Below are positions 32,001 to 46,792 of a DNA stretch of 64,000 bases, in pieces. This stretch comes from Cherax quadricarinatus (lineage: Eukaryota; Arthropoda; Malacostraca; Decapoda; Parastacidae): positions 11,227,593-11,291,592 of the forward strand of contig NC_091293.1 in NCBI RefSeq assembly GCF_038502225.1. The letters are read 5' to 3'. Below the pieces are notes generated by a model. The model saw only the letters and a list, made by a program, of their open reading frames with translations, did not search any database and had not been told where the DNA came from. A program made the position numbers and the translations under genes. The first letter of the stretch is position 1. The number at the start of each line of letters is the position of its first letter.

Positions 32001-35000
32001 CACACTCATCAAATATTTCATTCATCAACACATTCATCAAATATTTCATTCATCAACACACTCATCAAATATTTCATTCATCAACACACTCATCAAATAT
32101 TTCATTCATCAACACACTCATCAAATATTTCATTCATCAACACATTCATCAAATATTTCATTCATCAACACACTCATCAAATATTTCATTCATCAAAACA
32201 CTCATCAAATATTTCATTCATCAACACACTCATCAAATATTTCATTCATCAACACACTCATCAAATATTTCATTCATCAACACACTCATCAAATATTTCA
32301 TTCATCAACACACTCATCAAATATTTCATTCATCAACACACTCATCAAATATTTCATTCATCAACACATTCATCAAATATTTCATTCAACACATTCATCA
32401 AATATTTCATTCATCAACACACTCATCAAATATTTCATTCATCAACACATTCATCAAATATTTCATTCATCAACACATTCATCAAATATTTCATTCATCA
32501 ACACACTCATCAAATATTTCATTCATCAACACATTCATCAAATATTTCATTCATCAACACACTCATCAAACATTTCATTCATCAAAACACTCATCAAATA
32601 TTTCATTCATCAACACACTCATCAAATATTTCATTCATCAACACATTCATCAAATATTTCATTCATCAACACACTCATCAAACATTTCATTCATCAAAAC
32701 ACTCATGAAATATTTCATTCATCAACACATTCATCAAAATATTTCATTCATCAAAACACTCATCAAATATTTCATTCATCAACACACTCATTAAATATTT
32801 CATTTATCAACACACTCAACAAATATTTCATTCATCAACACACTCATCAAATATTTCATTCATCAACACACACATCAAATATTTCATTCATCAACACACT
32901 CATCAAATATTTCATTCATCAAAACACTCATCAAATATTTCATTCATCAACACACTCATCAAATATTTCATTCATCAACACATTCATCAAATATTTCATT
33001 CATCAACACACTCATCAAATATTTTATTCATCAACACACTCATCAAATATTTCATTCATCAACACACTCATCAAATATTTCATTCACCAACACACTCATC
33101 AAATATTTCATTCATCAACACATTCATCAAATATTTCATTCATCAAAACACTCATCAAATATTTCATTCATCAACACATTCATCAAATATTTCATTCATC
33201 AACACACTCATCAAACATTTCATTCATCAACACATTCATCAAATATTTCATTCATCAACACACTCATCAAATATTTCCTTCATCAACACACTCATCAAAT
33301 ATTTCATTCATCAACACATTCATCAAATATTTCATTCATCAACACACTCATCAAATATTTCATTCATCAACACATTCATCAAATATTTCATTCATCAACA
33401 CACTCATCAAACATTTCATTCATCAACACACTCATCAAATATTTCGTTCATCAACACACTCATCAAATATTTCATTCAACAACACACTCATCAAATATTT
33501 CATTCATCAACACACTCATCAAATATTTCATTCATCAACACATTCATCAAATATTTCATTCATCAACACACTCATCAAACATTTCATTCATCAACACACT
33601 CATCAAATATTTCATTCATCAACACACTCATCAAATATTTCATTCATCAACACACTCGTCAAATATTTCATTCATCAAAACACTCATCAAATATTTCACT
33701 CACCAACACACTCATCAAATATTTCATTCATCAACACACTCATCAAATATTTCATTCATCAACACACTCATCAAATAATTCATTCATCAACACACTCATC
33801 AAATATTTCATTCATCAACACACTCATCAAATATTTCATTCATCAACACATCAAATATTTCATTCATCAACACACTCATCAAATATTTCATTCATCAACA
33901 CACTCATCAAATATTTCATTCATCAACACATTCATCAAATATTTCATTCATCAAAACACTCATCAAATATTTCATTCATCAAAACACTCATCAAATATTT
34001 CATTCATCAACACACTCATCAAATGTTTCATTCATCAAAACACTCATCAAATATTTCATTCATCAAAACACTCATCAAATATTTCATTCATCAACACACT
34101 CATCAAATATTTCATTCATCAACACACTCATCAAATATTTCATTCATCAACACGCTCATCAAATATTTCATTCATCAACACACTCATCAAATATTTCATT
34201 CAGCAACACACTCATCAAATGTTTCATTCATCAAAACACTATTCAAAAATTTCATTCATCAACACGTTCATCAAATATTTCATTCATCATCAAACTCATC
34301 AAATATTTCATTCATCAACACACTCATCAAATATTTCATTCATCAACACACTCATCAAGTATTTCATTCATCAAAACACTCATCAAATATTTCATTCATC
34401 AAAACACTCATCAAATATTTCATTCATCAACACACTCATCAAATATTTCATTCATCAACACACTCATCAAATGTTTCATTCATCAACACACTCATCAAAT
34501 ATTTCATTCATCAACACACTCATCAAATATTTCATTCATCAAAACACTCATCAAATGTTTCATTCATCAAAACACTCATCAAATATTTCATTCATCAAAA
34601 CACTCATCAAATATTTCATTCATCATCACACTCATCAAATATTTCATTCAACACACTCATCAAATATTTCATTCATCAACACACTCATCAAATATTTCAT
34701 TCATCAACACACTCATCGAATATTTCATTCATTAACATATTCATCAAATATTTCATTCATCAAAACACTCATCAAATATTTCATTCATCAACACATTCAT
34801 CAAATATTTCATTCATCAACACACTCATCAAACATTTCATTCATCAACACATTCATCAAATATTTCATTCATCAACACACTCATCAAATATTTCATTCAT
34901 CAACACACTCATCAAATATTTCATTCATCAACACATTCATCAATTATTTCATTCATCTACACACTCATCAAATATTTCATTCATCAACACATTCATCAAA

Positions 35001-38000
35001 TATTTCATTCATCAACACACTCATCAAACATTTCATTCATCAACACACTCATCAAATATTTCATTCATCAACACACTCATCAAATATTTCATTCATCAAC
35101 ACACTCATCAAATATTTTATTCATAAACACACTCATCAAATATTTCATTCATCAACACATTCATCAAATATTTCATTCATCAACACACTCATCAAACATT
35201 TCATTCATCAACACACTCATCAAATATTTCATTCATCAACACACTCATCAAATATTTCATTCATCAACACACTCATCAAATATTTCATTCATCAAAACAT
35301 TCATCAAATATTTCATTCAACAACACACTCATCAAATATTTCATTCATCAACACACTCATCAAATATTTCATTCATCAACACACTCATCAAATATTTCAT
35401 TCATCAACACACTCATCAAATATATCATTCATCAACACTCTCATCAAATATTTCATTCATCAAGACATTCATCAAATATTTCATTCAACACACTCATCAA
35501 ATATTTCATTCATCAACACACTCATCAAATATTTCATTCATCAACACATTCATCAAATATTTCATTCATCAAAACACTCATCAAATATTTCATTCATCAA
35601 AACACTCATCAAATATTTCATTCATCAAAACACTCATCAAATATTTCATTCATCAACACACTCATCAAATATTTCATTCATCAACACATTCATCAAATAT
35701 TTCATTCATCAACACACTCATCAAATATTTCATTCATCAACACACTCATCAAATATTTCATTCATCAACACACTCATCAAATGATTCATTCATCAAAACA
35801 CTCATCAAATATTTCATTCATCAACACATTCATCAAATATTTCATTCATCAAAACACTCATCAAATATTTCATTCATCAACACACTCATCAAATATTTCA
35901 TTCATCAACACACTCATCAAATATTTCATTCATCAAAACACTCATCAAATATTTCATTCATCAAAACACTCATCAAATATTTCATTCATCAACACACTCA
36001 TCAAATATTTCATTCATCAACACACTCATCAAATATTTCATTCATCAACACACTCATCAAATATTTCATTCATCAACACACTCATCAAATATTTCATTCA
36101 TCAAAACACTCATCAAACGTTTCATTCATCAAAACACTCATCAAATATTTCATTCATCAAAACACTCATCAAATATTTCATTCATCAACACACTCATCAA
36201 ATATTTCATTCATCAACACACTCATCAAATATTTCATTCATCAACACACTCATCAAATATTTCATTCATTAAAACACTCATCAAATATTTCATTCATCAA
36301 CACATTCATCAAATATTTCATTCATCAACACACTCATCAAATATTTCATTCATCAACACACTCATCAAATATTTCATTCATCAACACACTCATCAAATAT
36401 TTCATTCATCAACACACTCATCAAACATTTCATTCATCAACACACTCATCAAATGTTTCATTCATCAACACACTAATCAAATATTTCTTTCATCAACACA
36501 CTCATCAAACATTTCATTCATCAACACACTCATCAAATGTTTCATTCATCAACACACTCATCAAATATTTCATTCATCAACACACTCATCAAATATTTCA
36601 TTCATCAACACACTCATCAAATATTTCATTCATCAAAACACTCATCAAATATTTCATTCATCAACACACTCATCAAACATTTCATTCATCAACACACTCA
36701 TCAAACATTTCATTCATCAACACACTCATCAAATATTTCATTCATCAACACACTCATCAAACATTTCATTCATCAAAACACTCAACAAATATTTCATTCA
36801 TCAACACACTCATCAAATATTTCATTCATCAACACACTCATCAAATATTTCATTTATCAAAACACTCATCAAACATTTCATTCATCAACACACTCATCAA
36901 ACATTTCATTCATCAACACACTCATCAAATATTTCATTCATCAACACGCTCATCAAATATTTCATTCATCAACACACTCATCAAATATTTCATTCAGCAA
37001 CACACTCATCAAATGTTTCATTCATCAAAACACTATTCAAAAATTTCATTCATCAACACGTTCATCAAATATTTCATTCATCATCAAACTCATCAAATAT
37101 TTCATTCATCAACACACTCATCAAATATTTCATTCATCAACACACTCATCAAGTATTTCATTCATCAAAACACTCATCAAATATTTCATTCATCAAAACA
37201 CTCATCAAATATTTCATTCATCAACACACTCATCAAATATTTCATTCATCAACACACTCATCAAATGTTTCATTCATCAACACACTCATCAAATATTTCA
37301 TTCATCAACACACTCATCAAATATTTCATTCATCAAAACACTCATCAAATGTTTCATTCATCAAAACACTCATCAAATATTTCATTCATCAAAACACTCA
37401 TCAAATATTTCATTCATCATCACACTCATCAAATATTTCATTCAACACACTCATCAAATATTTCATTCATCAACACACTCATCAAATATTTCATTCATCA
37501 ACACACTCATCGAATATTTCATTCATTAACATATTCATCAAATATTTCATTCATCAAAACACTCATCAAATATTTCATTCATCAACACATTCATCAAATA
37601 TTTCATTCATCAACACACTCATCAAACATTTCATTCATCAACACATTCATCAAATATTTCATTCATCAACACACTCATCAAATATTTCATTCATCAACAC
37701 ACTCATCAAATATTTCATTCATCAACACATTCATCAATTATTTCATTCATCTACACACTCATCAAATATTTCATTCATCAACACATTCATCAAATATTTC
37801 ATTCATCAACACACTCATCAAACATTTCATTCATCAACACACTCATCAAATATTTCATTCATCAACACACTCATCAAATATTTCATTCATCAACACACTC
37901 ATCAAATATTTTATTCATAAACACACTCATCAAATATTTCATTCATCAACACATTCATCAAATATTTCATTCATCAACACACTCATCAAACATTTCATTC

Positions 38001-41000
38001 ATCAACACACTCATCAAATATTTCATTCATCAACACACTCATCAAATATTTCATTCATCAACACACTCATCAAATATTTCATTCATCAAAACATTCATCA
38101 AATATTTCATTCAACAACACACTCATCAAATATTTCATTCATCAACACACTCATCAAATATTTCATTCATCAACACACTCATCAAATATTTCATTCATCA
38201 ACACACTCATCAAATATATCATTCATCAACACTCTCATCAAATATTTCATTCATCAAGACATTCATCAAATATTTCATTCAACACACTCATCAAATATTT
38301 CATTCATCAACACACTCATCAAATATTTCATTCATCAACACATTCATCAAATATTTCATTCATCAAAACACTCATCAAATATTTCATTCATCAAAACACT
38401 CATCAAATATTTCATTCATCAAAACACTCATCAAATATTTCATTCATCAACACACTCATCAAATATTTCATTCATCAACACATTCATCAAATATTTCATT
38501 CATCAACACACTCATCAAATATTTCATTCATCAACACACTCATCAAATATTTCATTCATCAACACACTCATCAAATGATTCATTCATCAAAACACTCATC
38601 AAATATTTCATTCATCAACACATTCATCAAATATTTCATTCATCAAAACACTCATCAAATATTTCATTCATCAACACACTCATCAAATATTTCATTCATC
38701 AACACACTCATCAAATATTTCATTCATCAAAACACTCATCAAATATTTCATTCATCAAAACACTCATCAAATATTTCATTCATCAACACACTCATCAAAT
38801 ATTTCATTCATCAACACACTCATCAAATATTTCATTCATCAACACACTCATCAAATATTTCATTCATCAACACACTCATCAAATATTTCATTCATCAAAA
38901 CACTCATCAAACGTTTCATTCATCAAAACACTCATCAAATATTTCATTCATCAAAACACTCATCAAATATTTCATTCATCAACACACTCATCAAATATTT
39001 CATTCATCAACACACTCATCAAATATTTCATTCATCAACACACTCATCAAATATTTCATTCATTAAAACACTCATCAAATATTTCATTCATCAACACATT
39101 CATCAAATATTTCATTCATCAACACACTCATCAAATATTTCATTCATCAACACACTCATCAAATATTTCATTCATCAACACACTCATCAAATATTTCATT
39201 CATCAACACACTCATCAAACATTTCATTCATCAACACACTCATCAAATGTTTCATTCATCAACACACTAATCAAATATTTCTTTCATCAACACACTCATC
39301 AAACATTTCATTCATCAACACACTCATCAAATGTTTCATTCATCAACACACTCATCAAATATTTCATTCATCAACACACTCATCAAATATTTCATTCATC
39401 AACACACTCATCAAATATTTCATTCATCAAAACACTCATCAAATATTTCATTCATCAACACACTCATCAAACATTTCATTCATCAACACACTCATCAAAC
39501 ATTTCATTCATCAACACACTCATCAAATATTTCATTCATCAACACACTCATCAAACATTTCATTCATCAAAACACTCAACAAATATTTCATTCATCAACA
39601 CACTCATCAAATATTTCATTCATCAACACACTCATCAAATATTTCATTTATCAAAACACTCATCAAACATTTCATTCATCAACACACTCATCAAACATTT
39701 CATTCATCAACACACTCATCAAATATTTCATTCATCAAAACACTGATCAAGTATTTCATTCATCAACACACTCATCAAATATTTCATTCATCAACACATT
39801 CATCAAATATTTCAATCATCAACACACTCATCAAATATTTCATTCATCAACACACTCATCAAATATTTCATTCATCAAAACAATCATCAAATATTTCATT
39901 CATCAAAACACTCATCAAATATTTCAATCATCAACACACTCATCAAATATTTCATTCATCAACACACTCATCAAATATTTCATTCATCAACACACTCATC
40001 AAATATTTCATTCACCAAAACAATCATCAAATATTTCATTCATCAAAACACTCATCAAATATTTCATTCATCAACACACTAATCAAATATTTCATTCATC
40101 AAAACAATCATCAAATATTTCGTTCATCAACACACTCATCAAATATTTCATTCATCAACACACTCATCAAACATTTCATTCATCAACACACTCATTAAAT
40201 ATTTCATTCATCAAAACAATCATCAAATATTTCATTCATCAACACATTCATCAAATATTTCATTCATCAACACACTCATCAAATATTTCATTCATCAACA
40301 CACTCATCAAATATTTCATTCATCAACACACTCATCAAATATTTCATTCATCAAAACACTCATCAAATGTTTCATTCATCAAAACACTCATCAAATATTT
40401 CATTCATCAAAACACTCATCAAATATTTCATTCATCAACACACTCATCAAATATTTCATTCATCAACACACTCATCAAATATTTCATTCATCAACACACT
40501 CATCAAATATTTCATTCATTAAAACACTCATCAAATATTTCATTCATCAACACATTCATCAAATATTTCATTCATCAACACACTCATCAAATATTTCATT
40601 CATCAACACACTCATCAAATATTTCATTCATCAACACACTCATCAAACATTTCATTCATCAACACACTCATCAAATGTTTCATTCATCAACACACTAATC
40701 AAATATTTCTTTCATCAACACACTCATCAAACATTTCATTCATCAACACACTCATCAAATGCTTCATTCATCAACACACTCATCAAATATTTCATTCATC
40801 AACACACTCATCAAATATTTCATTCATCAACACACTCATCAAATATTTCATTCATCAAAACACTCATCAAATATTTCATTCATCAACACACTCATCAAAC
40901 ATTTCATTCATCAACACACTCATCAAACATTTCATTCATCAACACTCTCATCAAATATTTCATTCATCAACACACTCATCAAACATTTCATTCATCAAAA

Positions 41001-42515
41001 CACTCAACAAATATTTCATTCATCAACACACTCATCAAATATTTCATTCATCAACACACTCATCAAATATTTCATTTATCAAAACACTCATCAAACATTT
41101 CATTCATCAACACACTCATCAAACATTTCATTCATCAACACACTCATCAAATATTTCATTCATCAAAACACTCATCAAGTATTTCATTCATCAACACTCT
41201 CATCAAATATTTCATTCATCAACACATTCATCAAATATTTCATTCATCATCACACTCATCAAATATTTCATTCATCAACACACACATCAAATATTTCATT
41301 CATCAACACACTCATCAAACATTTCATTCATCAACACACTCATCAAATATTTCATTCATCAAAACAATCATCAAATATTTCATTCATCAAAACACTCATC
41401 AAATATTTCATTCATCAACACACTCATCAAATATTTCATTCATCAACACACTCATCAAATATTTCATTCATCAACACACTCATCAAATATTTCATTCATC
41501 AAAACAATCGTCAAATATTTCATTCATCAACACACTCATCAAATATTTCATTCATCAAAACAATCATCAAATATTTCATTCATCAACACACTCATCAAAT
41601 ATTTCATTCGTCAACACACTCATCAAATATTTCATTCATCAACACACTCATCAAATATTTCATTCATCAACACATTCATCAAATATTTCATTCGTCAACA
41701 CACTCATCAAATATTTCATTCATCAACACACTCATCAAATATTTCATTCATCAACACATTCATCAAATATTTCATTCATCAACACACTCATCAAACATTT
41801 CATTCATCAACACACTCATCAAATATTTCATTCATCAACACATTCATCAAATATTTCATTCATCAACACACTCATCAAATATTTCATTCACCAAAACAAT
41901 CATCAAATATTTCATTCATCAAAACACTCATCAAATATTTCATTCATCAACACACTCATCAAATATTTCATTCATCAAAACAATCATCAAATATTTCATT
42001 CATCAACACACTCATCAAATATTTCATTCATCAAAACAATCATCAAATATTTCATTCATCAACACATTCATCAAATATTTCATTCATCAACACACTCATC
42101 AAATATTTCATTCATTAACACACTCATCAAATATTTCATTCATCAACACACTCATCAAATATTTCATTCATCAACACACTCATCAAATATTTCATTCATC
42201 AACACACTCATCAAATATTTCATTCATCAACACACTCATCAAATATTTCATTCATCAACACATTCATCAAATATTTCATTCATCAACACACTCATCAAAT
42301 ATTTCATTCATCAACACACTCATCAAATATTTCATTCATCAACACACTCATCAAATATTTCATTCATCAACACATTCATCAAATATTTCATTCATCAACA
42401 CACTCATCAAATATTTCATTCATCAACACACTCATCAAATATTTCATTCATCAACACACTCATCAAATATGTCATTCATCAACACACTCATCAAATATTT
42501 CATTCATCAAAACCA
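29030..42515 (+). repeat. 28-bp satellite (13.5 kb), almost G-free on the plus strand
   Basis: About 480 units of a 28-bp monomer (CATCAACACACTCATC followed by AAATATTTCATT). Common variants are CTCATC/TTCATC, AACAC/AAAAC and ATATTT/ACATTT/ATGTTT. The consensus has 8 C, 11 A, 9 T and no G. Higher-order structure is present: about 700-bp spacing of rare variants in 29.5-31 kb, and a 2794-bp tandem duplication at about 34110-39738. Long plus-strand open frames result from a stop-free unit whose length is not a multiple of three. Confidence 0.98.
34110..39738 (+). repeat. 2794-bp tandem duplication within the 28-bp satellite
   Basis: Rare landmarks recur exactly 2794 bp apart: CACGCTC at 34151 and 36945, CACTATTCAAAAATTT at about 34237 and 37031, and CAAATGATTC near 35778 and 38572. 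Translated runs of 521 and 163 residues are identical in both copies. Matching starts at about 34110/36904 and ends at about 36944/39738. Confidence 0.9.
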
Positions 42516-42745
42516 GGAACATTTTTTTGACTACCATTATTAATTATTATTTTTAATTATTATTATTTATTATTAGTAGCATCATTATTTATTACTAATT
42601 ATTATGTTGAGCGCTAAATCTGGAGGGGTACTACTGAGCATATGGAATAGAAGGTAATCAAGGTTTGATCCAAGGAAAGGAAGATAAGCTTTAATTCCTT
42701 TAAAAAAGAGACCTTCTTAAGAATCAAGGTCAGGCGGGTTAAATA
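42516..42745 (-). mobile_element. diverged second copy of the (ATA)n-tailed dispersed repeat
   Basis: An A/T trinucleotide region (42530-42605), then GAGCGCTAAATCTGGAGGGG, TGATCCAAGG, AAGCTTTAATTCC and CTTCTTAAGAATCAAGG. It aligns in the same order with 25288-25458. It forms the junction between the 28-bp and 18/20-bp satellites. Confidence 0.6.
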
Positions 42746-42750
42746 TTTTA

Positions 42751-45700
42751 CACCCACATGTCTGTGTGTACACCCACATGTGCGTGTGTACACCCACATG
42801 TCTGTGTGTACACCCACATGTCTGTGTGTACACCCACATGTCTGTGTGTACACCCACATGTCTGTGTGTACACCCACATGTCTGTGTGTACACCCACATG
42901 TCTGTGTGTACACCCACATGTCTGTGTGTACACCCACATGTCTGTGTGTACACCCATGTGTGTGTGTGTACACCCACATGTGTGTGTGTACACCCACATA
43001 TGTGTGTACACCCACATGTGTGTGTACACCCAAATGTGTGTGTACACCCACATGTGTGTACACCCACATGTGTGTACACCCACATGTGTGTGTGCACACC
43101 CACATGTGAGTGTACACTCACATGTGTGTGTACATCCACATGTGTGTATACACCCACATGTGTGTGTACACCCACATATGTGTGTACATCCACATGAGTG
43201 TGTACACCCACATGTGTGTACACCCACATGTGTGTGTACATCTTCATATGTGTGTACACCCACATGTGTGTGTACACCCACATGTGTGTGTGTATACCCA
43301 CATGTGTGTGTAAACCCACATGTGTGTGTGCACACCCAAATGTGTGTGTGTGTACACCCACATGTCTGGGTGTACACCCACATGTGTGTGCGTGTACACC
43401 CACATGTCTGTGTGTACACCCACATGTGTATGTACACCCACATGTGTGTGTATACACACATGTGTGTGTAAACCCACATGTGTGTGTGCACACCCACATG
43501 TGTGTACACACATGTGAGTGTACACACACGTGTGTGTACATCCACATGTGTGTGTACACCCACATGTGTGTGTGTACACCCACATGTGTGTGTGTACACC
43601 AACATGCGTGTGTGTACACCCACATGTGTGTGTACACACACATGTGTGTGTAAACCCACATGTGTGTGTGTACACCCACATGAGTGTGTGTACACCCACA
43701 TGTGTGTGTACACCCACAGGTGTGTGTGTACACCCACATGTGTGTGTGTACACCCACATGTCTGTGTGTACACCCACATCTCTGTGTGTACACCCACATG
43801 TCTGTGTGTACACCCACATGTGTGTGTACACACCCACATATGTGTGTGTACACCCACATGTGTGTGTACACCCACATGTGGGTGTGTACACCCACATGTG
43901 TGTGTACACTCAAATGTGTGTGTGTGTACACCCACATGTGTGTGTACACCCACATTGTGTGTGTATACACATTTTTTGTACATTCACATGTGTGTGTGTA
44001 CGCTCACATGTGTGTGTACACCCACATGTGTGTGTGTACACCCACATGTCTGTGTGTACACCCACATGTCTGTGTGTACACCCACATGTGTGTGTGTACA
44101 CCTACATGTCTGTGTGTACACCCACATGTCTGTGTGTACACCCACATGTCTGTGTGTACACCCACATATCTGTGTGCACACCCACATGTCTGTGTGTACA
44201 CCCACATGTCTGTGTGTACACCCACATGTCTGTGTGTACACCCACATGTCTGTGTGAACACCCACATGTGTGTGTGTGTACACCCACATGTGTGTGTGTA
44301 CACCCACTTGAGTGTGTGTACACCCATATGAGTGTGTCTACACCCACATGTGTGTGTACACCCACATTGTGTGTGTACACCCACATGTGTGTGTACACCC
44401 CCATTTGTGTGTGTACACCCCCATGTGTGTGTGTACACCCACATGTCTGTGTGTACACCCACATGTCTGTGTGTACACCCACATGTCTGTGTGTACACCC
44501 ACATGTGTGTGTACACCCATATGTGTGTGTGTACACCCACATGGCTGTGTGTACACCCACATGGCTGTGTGTACACCCACATGTCTGTGTGCACACCCAC
44601 ATGGCTGTGTGTACACCCACATGTGTGTGTGTGTACACCCACATGTGTGTGTGTGTGTGTACACCCACATGTGTGTGTGTGTGTGTACACCCACATGTGT
44701 GTGTGTACACCCACATGTGTGTGTGTGTACACCCACATGTGTGTGTACACCCTCATGTGTGTGTGTACACCCACATGTGTGTGTGTACACCCACATGTCT
44801 GTCTGTACACCCACATGTGTGTGTGTACACCCACATGTGTGTGTGTACACTCACATTGTGTGTACACTCACGTGTGTGTGTGTACACCCACATGTGTGTG
44901 TGTACACCCACATGTGTGTGTGTACACCCACATGTGTGTGTACACCCACATGTGTGTGGGTACACCCACATGTGTATGTGTACACCCACATGTGTGTGTA
45001 CACCCACATTGTGTGTGCATACACATTTTTTGTACATTCACATGTGTGTGTGTACGCTCACATGTGTGTGTACACCCACATTTGTGTGTGTACCCCCACA
45101 TGTGTGTGTACACCCACATGTGTGTGTGTACACCCACATGTGTGTGTACACCCACATGTGTGTGTGTACACCCACATGTGTGTGTGTGTACACCCGCATG
45201 TGTGTCTACACCCACATGTGTGTGTACACCCACATGTGTGTCTACACTCACATGTGAGTGTACATCCACATGTGTGTATACACCCACATGTGTGTGTACA
45301 CCCACATGTGTGTGTACATCCACATGTGTGTGTACACCCACATGTGTGTGTGTGTACACCCACATGTGTGTGTACACCCACATGTGTGTGTGTACACCCA
45401 TATGTGTGTGTGTGTACACCCGCATGTGTGTGTGTACACCCACATGTGTGTGTACACCCACATGTATGTCTACACTCACATGTGAGTGTACATCCACATG
45501 TGTGTATACACCCACATGTGTGTGTACATCCACATGTGTGTGTACATCCACATGTGTGTGTACACCCACATGTGTGTACACCCACATGTGGGTGTGAGTA
45601 CACCCACATGTGTGTGTGTGTACACCCACATGTGTGTGTGTACACCCACATGTGTGTGTGTACACCCAAATGTGTGTGTATACACCCACTTGTGTGTGTA

Positions 45701-46190
45701 CACCCAAATGTGTGTGTGTACTCCCACATGTGTGTGTGTACACCCACATGTGTGTGTTTACACCCACATTGTGTGTACATTCACATGTGTGTGTGTACGC
45801 TCACATGTGTGTGTACACCCACATGTGTGTGTGTACACCCACATGTGTGTGTGTACACCCACATGTGTGTGTGTACACCCACATGTGTGTGTGAACACCC
45901 ACATGTGTGTGTGTACACCCACATGTGTGTGTACACCCGCATGAGTGTGTGTACACCCACATGTGTGTGTACACCCACATGTGTGTGTGTACACCCACAT
46001 GTGTGTGTGTGCACCCACATGTGTGTGTACACCCACATGAGTGTGTGTACACCCACATGAGTGTGTGTACACCCACATGAGTGTGTGTACACTCACAGGT
46101 GTGTGTGTGTGTGCGTGAACACCCACAGGTGTGTGTGTCTGTGTGTGTGTGTACACCCAGAGGTGTATGTGTGTGTGTATGCACTCACAG
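42751..46190. repeat. 18/20-bp GT-rich satellite
   Basis: Units of TGTGTGTACACCCACATG (18 bp) and TCTGTGTGTACACCCACATG (20 bp) in mixed order, about 180 copies. They contain alternating purine-pyrimidine GT runs and short palindromes (TGTACA, CACATGTG). Longer-range repetition is visible: a distinctive ACACATTTTTTGTACATTCAC block at about 43966 and 45020 (about 1.05 kb apart), partly repeated at about 45770. Confidence 0.96.
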
Positions 46191-46267
46191 GTTTGTAGAT
46201 GAATGGTTCAGAGAACCGACATGTTGATAAATTAGACACATGTGCAACTCTTGGGTATCTTTATTGA

Positions 46268-46302
46268 GGAAACGTTTCGCCACACAGTGGCTTCATCAGT
46301 CC
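46268..46302 (-). ncRNA. hammerhead-like motif, subfamily 2
   Basis: Stem I GGA/UCC, core CUGAUGA plus extra A, stem II GCCAC-UGU-GUGGC, GAAA-CGUU. AATAAAGATACC follows. Confidence 0.6.
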
Positions 46303-46487
46303 ATACGTAGGAGAAACTTGAAGAACAGGAGAAGAATGAGGTAATCAGTCCCTCAACCTTGAGTCGATGTGTTCAGTCCATCAATCTTTAGTAGAACACT
46401 CAATATTGATGGACTGAACACATCGACTCAAGGTAGAGGGACTGATTACCTCATTCTCCTCCTATTCTTCAAGATTCTCCTATGTAT

Positions 46488-46522
46488 GGACTGATGAGGC
46501 CACTGTGTGGCGAAACGTTTCC
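46488..46522 (+). ncRNA. hammerhead-like motif, subfamily 2
   Basis: As 46268-46302 on the other arm; the extra base between core and stem II is G here. Confidence 0.6.
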
Positions 46523-46575
46523 TCAATAAAGATACCCAAGAGTTGCACATGTGTCTAATTTATCAACTCACAGGT

Positions 46576-46703
46576 GTATCTGTGTGTGTACACCCACAGG
46601 TGTGTGTGTGTATCCACCTCCAATTTCACAGGGAGCAAATGAGTTTGTTTTGTCTTTTCTCGAGATAAGAGAACGGAGGACCAAGCCTGTAACACTCAAT
46701 GCT

Positions 46704-46707
<4 letters not shown>
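46576..46707. other. end of GT-rich satellite and short unrecognised sequence
   Basis: A few GT-rich satellite units continue to about 46615. The rest has no recognised feature. Confidence 0.6.

Positions 46708-46789
<82 letters not shown>
46708..46789. repeat. (CA)n microsatellite
   Basis: About 40 CA dinucleotides with no interruption. Confidence 0.98.

Positions 46790-46792
<3 letters not shown>

Larger units (their letters stand above)
46181..46575. mobile_element. foldback hammerhead unit in satellite, 10-bp target duplication
   Basis: ACTCACAGGT at 46181-46190 and 46566-46575 flank a 375-bp inverted-repeat unit (46191-46565) inserted in the GT-rich satellite. Left end has the terminal hairpin GGTTC-AGA-GAACC (46204-46216). 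Both arms carry hammerhead-like motifs of subfamily 2. Confidence 0.82.

Noticed and set aside
29018..42543. Very long plus-strand open frames (up to 1258 codons) rich in His, Ser and Ile
   Set aside because: They are translations of the 28-bp satellite. The unit has no stop in any frame and 28 is not a multiple of three, so all frames stay open. No unique protein sequence, and no start context.
42614..46184. Many Cys/His/Thr/Val-rich open frames on both strands
   Set aside because: Produced by the GT-rich 18/20-bp satellite; open on both strands and several frames.
42751..46190. Possible CRISPR array
   Set aside because: There are no spacers: units are contiguous and variable in length, and the context is eukaryotic.
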